5,696 bases of DNA from CAZIMM01 sp964540415 (GTDB lineage Bacteria > Bacillota > Clostridia > Oscillospirales > Acutalibacteraceae): NCBI GenBank assembly GCA_964540415.1, contig CAZIMM010000115.1, positions 1 to 5,696 on the forward strand, read 5' to 3'. This document shows, in pieces, positions 5,371 through 5,696 of the stretch; position 1 is the stretch's first letter; every line of letters starts with the position of its first letter. The position numbers and the translations under genes are program-made. Under the pieces are notes generated by a model. The model did no database searches. It saw only the letters and a program-made list of their open reading frames with translations, and was not told the DNA's origin.

Positions 5371-5398
5371 ATGCTTCAATTATTTCGGAGGAAAAACA

Positions 5399-5696
5399 AT
5401 GGAAAACAACTGCACAATCCGCAAGGAAAACGAATCTGATTACAGAGAAGTCGAAAACCTCACGCGAGAGGCGTTCTGGAATGTTTACCGTCCCGGCTGC
5501 CTTGAGCACTATGTCCTCCACTGCTATCGTGACAGGGCGGATTTCGTTCCTGAACTTGATCTTGTCATGGAGAAAGACGGAAAAATCATCGGTCATGTGA
5601 TGTATGCGCGTTCGGAAATCAAGGCGGACGACGGAAGAAGTGTCCCGATTATGACCTTCGGCCCGTTGAGCATCGCACCCGAGTTCAAACGCAAAG
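5399..5696 (+). CDS. GNAT-family N-acetyltransferase, N-terminal part (cut by window edge)
   Basis: Ninety-nine codons are visible before the window ends, with no stop. The frame starts at ATG 5399 with a strong GGAGG (5387-5391) 7 nt upstream. The sequence opens with a typical GNAT beta strand and helix (CTIRKENESDYREVENLTRE followed by AFW), then ELDLVMEKDGKIIGHVMYAR (central strands, about residues 52-71), then TFGPLSIAPEFKRK (86-99), the segment that leads into the acetyl-CoA-binding loop, whose glycine-rich part lies beyond the edge. GNAT enzymes move an acetyl group from acetyl-CoA to an amine; the acceptor here is unknown and could be a protein, a small metabolite or a drug. The long leader with a possible attenuator suggests inducible expression. 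Confidence 0.85.
   Translation, partial: MENNCTIRKENESDYREVENLTREAFWNVYRPGCLEHYVLHCYRDRADFVPELDLVMEKDGKIIGHVMYARSEIKADDGRSVPIMTFGPLSIAPEFKRK

Overview
The window looks like chromosome from a Gram-positive, gut-type clostridium (Oscillospirales/Ruminococcaceae-like). This is inferred from AGGAGG-type ribosome binding sites, near-consensus sigma-A promoters, and families common in such genomes: an IS3-type element, a uroporphyrinogen-decarboxylase-like (URO-D) protein and a small GIY-YIG-like protein. All recognised genes lie on the + strand. No phage, cas, plasmid, rRNA or tRNA genes were seen.

Layout. Bases 93-1344 are a complete IS3-family insertion sequence with 38-bp imperfect inverted repeats starting TG and ending CA, overlapping orfA and orfB, and an A7G slippery run for a -1 frameshift. 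It has no visible target duplication. Its right flank (1345-1584) is AT-rich and non-coding. It holds a repeat pair that vaguely recalls a worn type II CRISPR unit, and a textbook promoter (1522-1550) for the next gene. Bases 1585-2733 encode a URO-D superfamily protein, closed by a strong intrinsic terminator (2765-2809). The gap 2734-3190 holds that terminator, a 45-codon coding-like stretch on the minus strand (possible gene remnant or dispersed repeat), a promoter and a palindrome.

Bases 3209-4753 encode a secreted protein of the neutral/alkaline ceramidase family, followed 27 bp later by a small degenerate GIY-YIG-like protein (4781-5104) that is probably co-transcribed. After another gap come a good promoter (5180-5208), a 5' hairpin, a possible 11-residue leader peptide (5289-5324), a terminator-like hairpin starting at its stop codon (5325-5370), and a GNAT acetyltransferase that runs off the right edge (5399 onward). 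This last arrangement looks like an attenuator and is the most interesting regulatory candidate here.

The genes do not form one obvious pathway. They read as independent accessory units, each with its own promoter, next to a mobile element. The ceramidase-like enzyme suggests action on lipid or amide substrates outside the cell; the URO-D-like protein suggests methyl transfer or decarboxylation on an unknown substrate.
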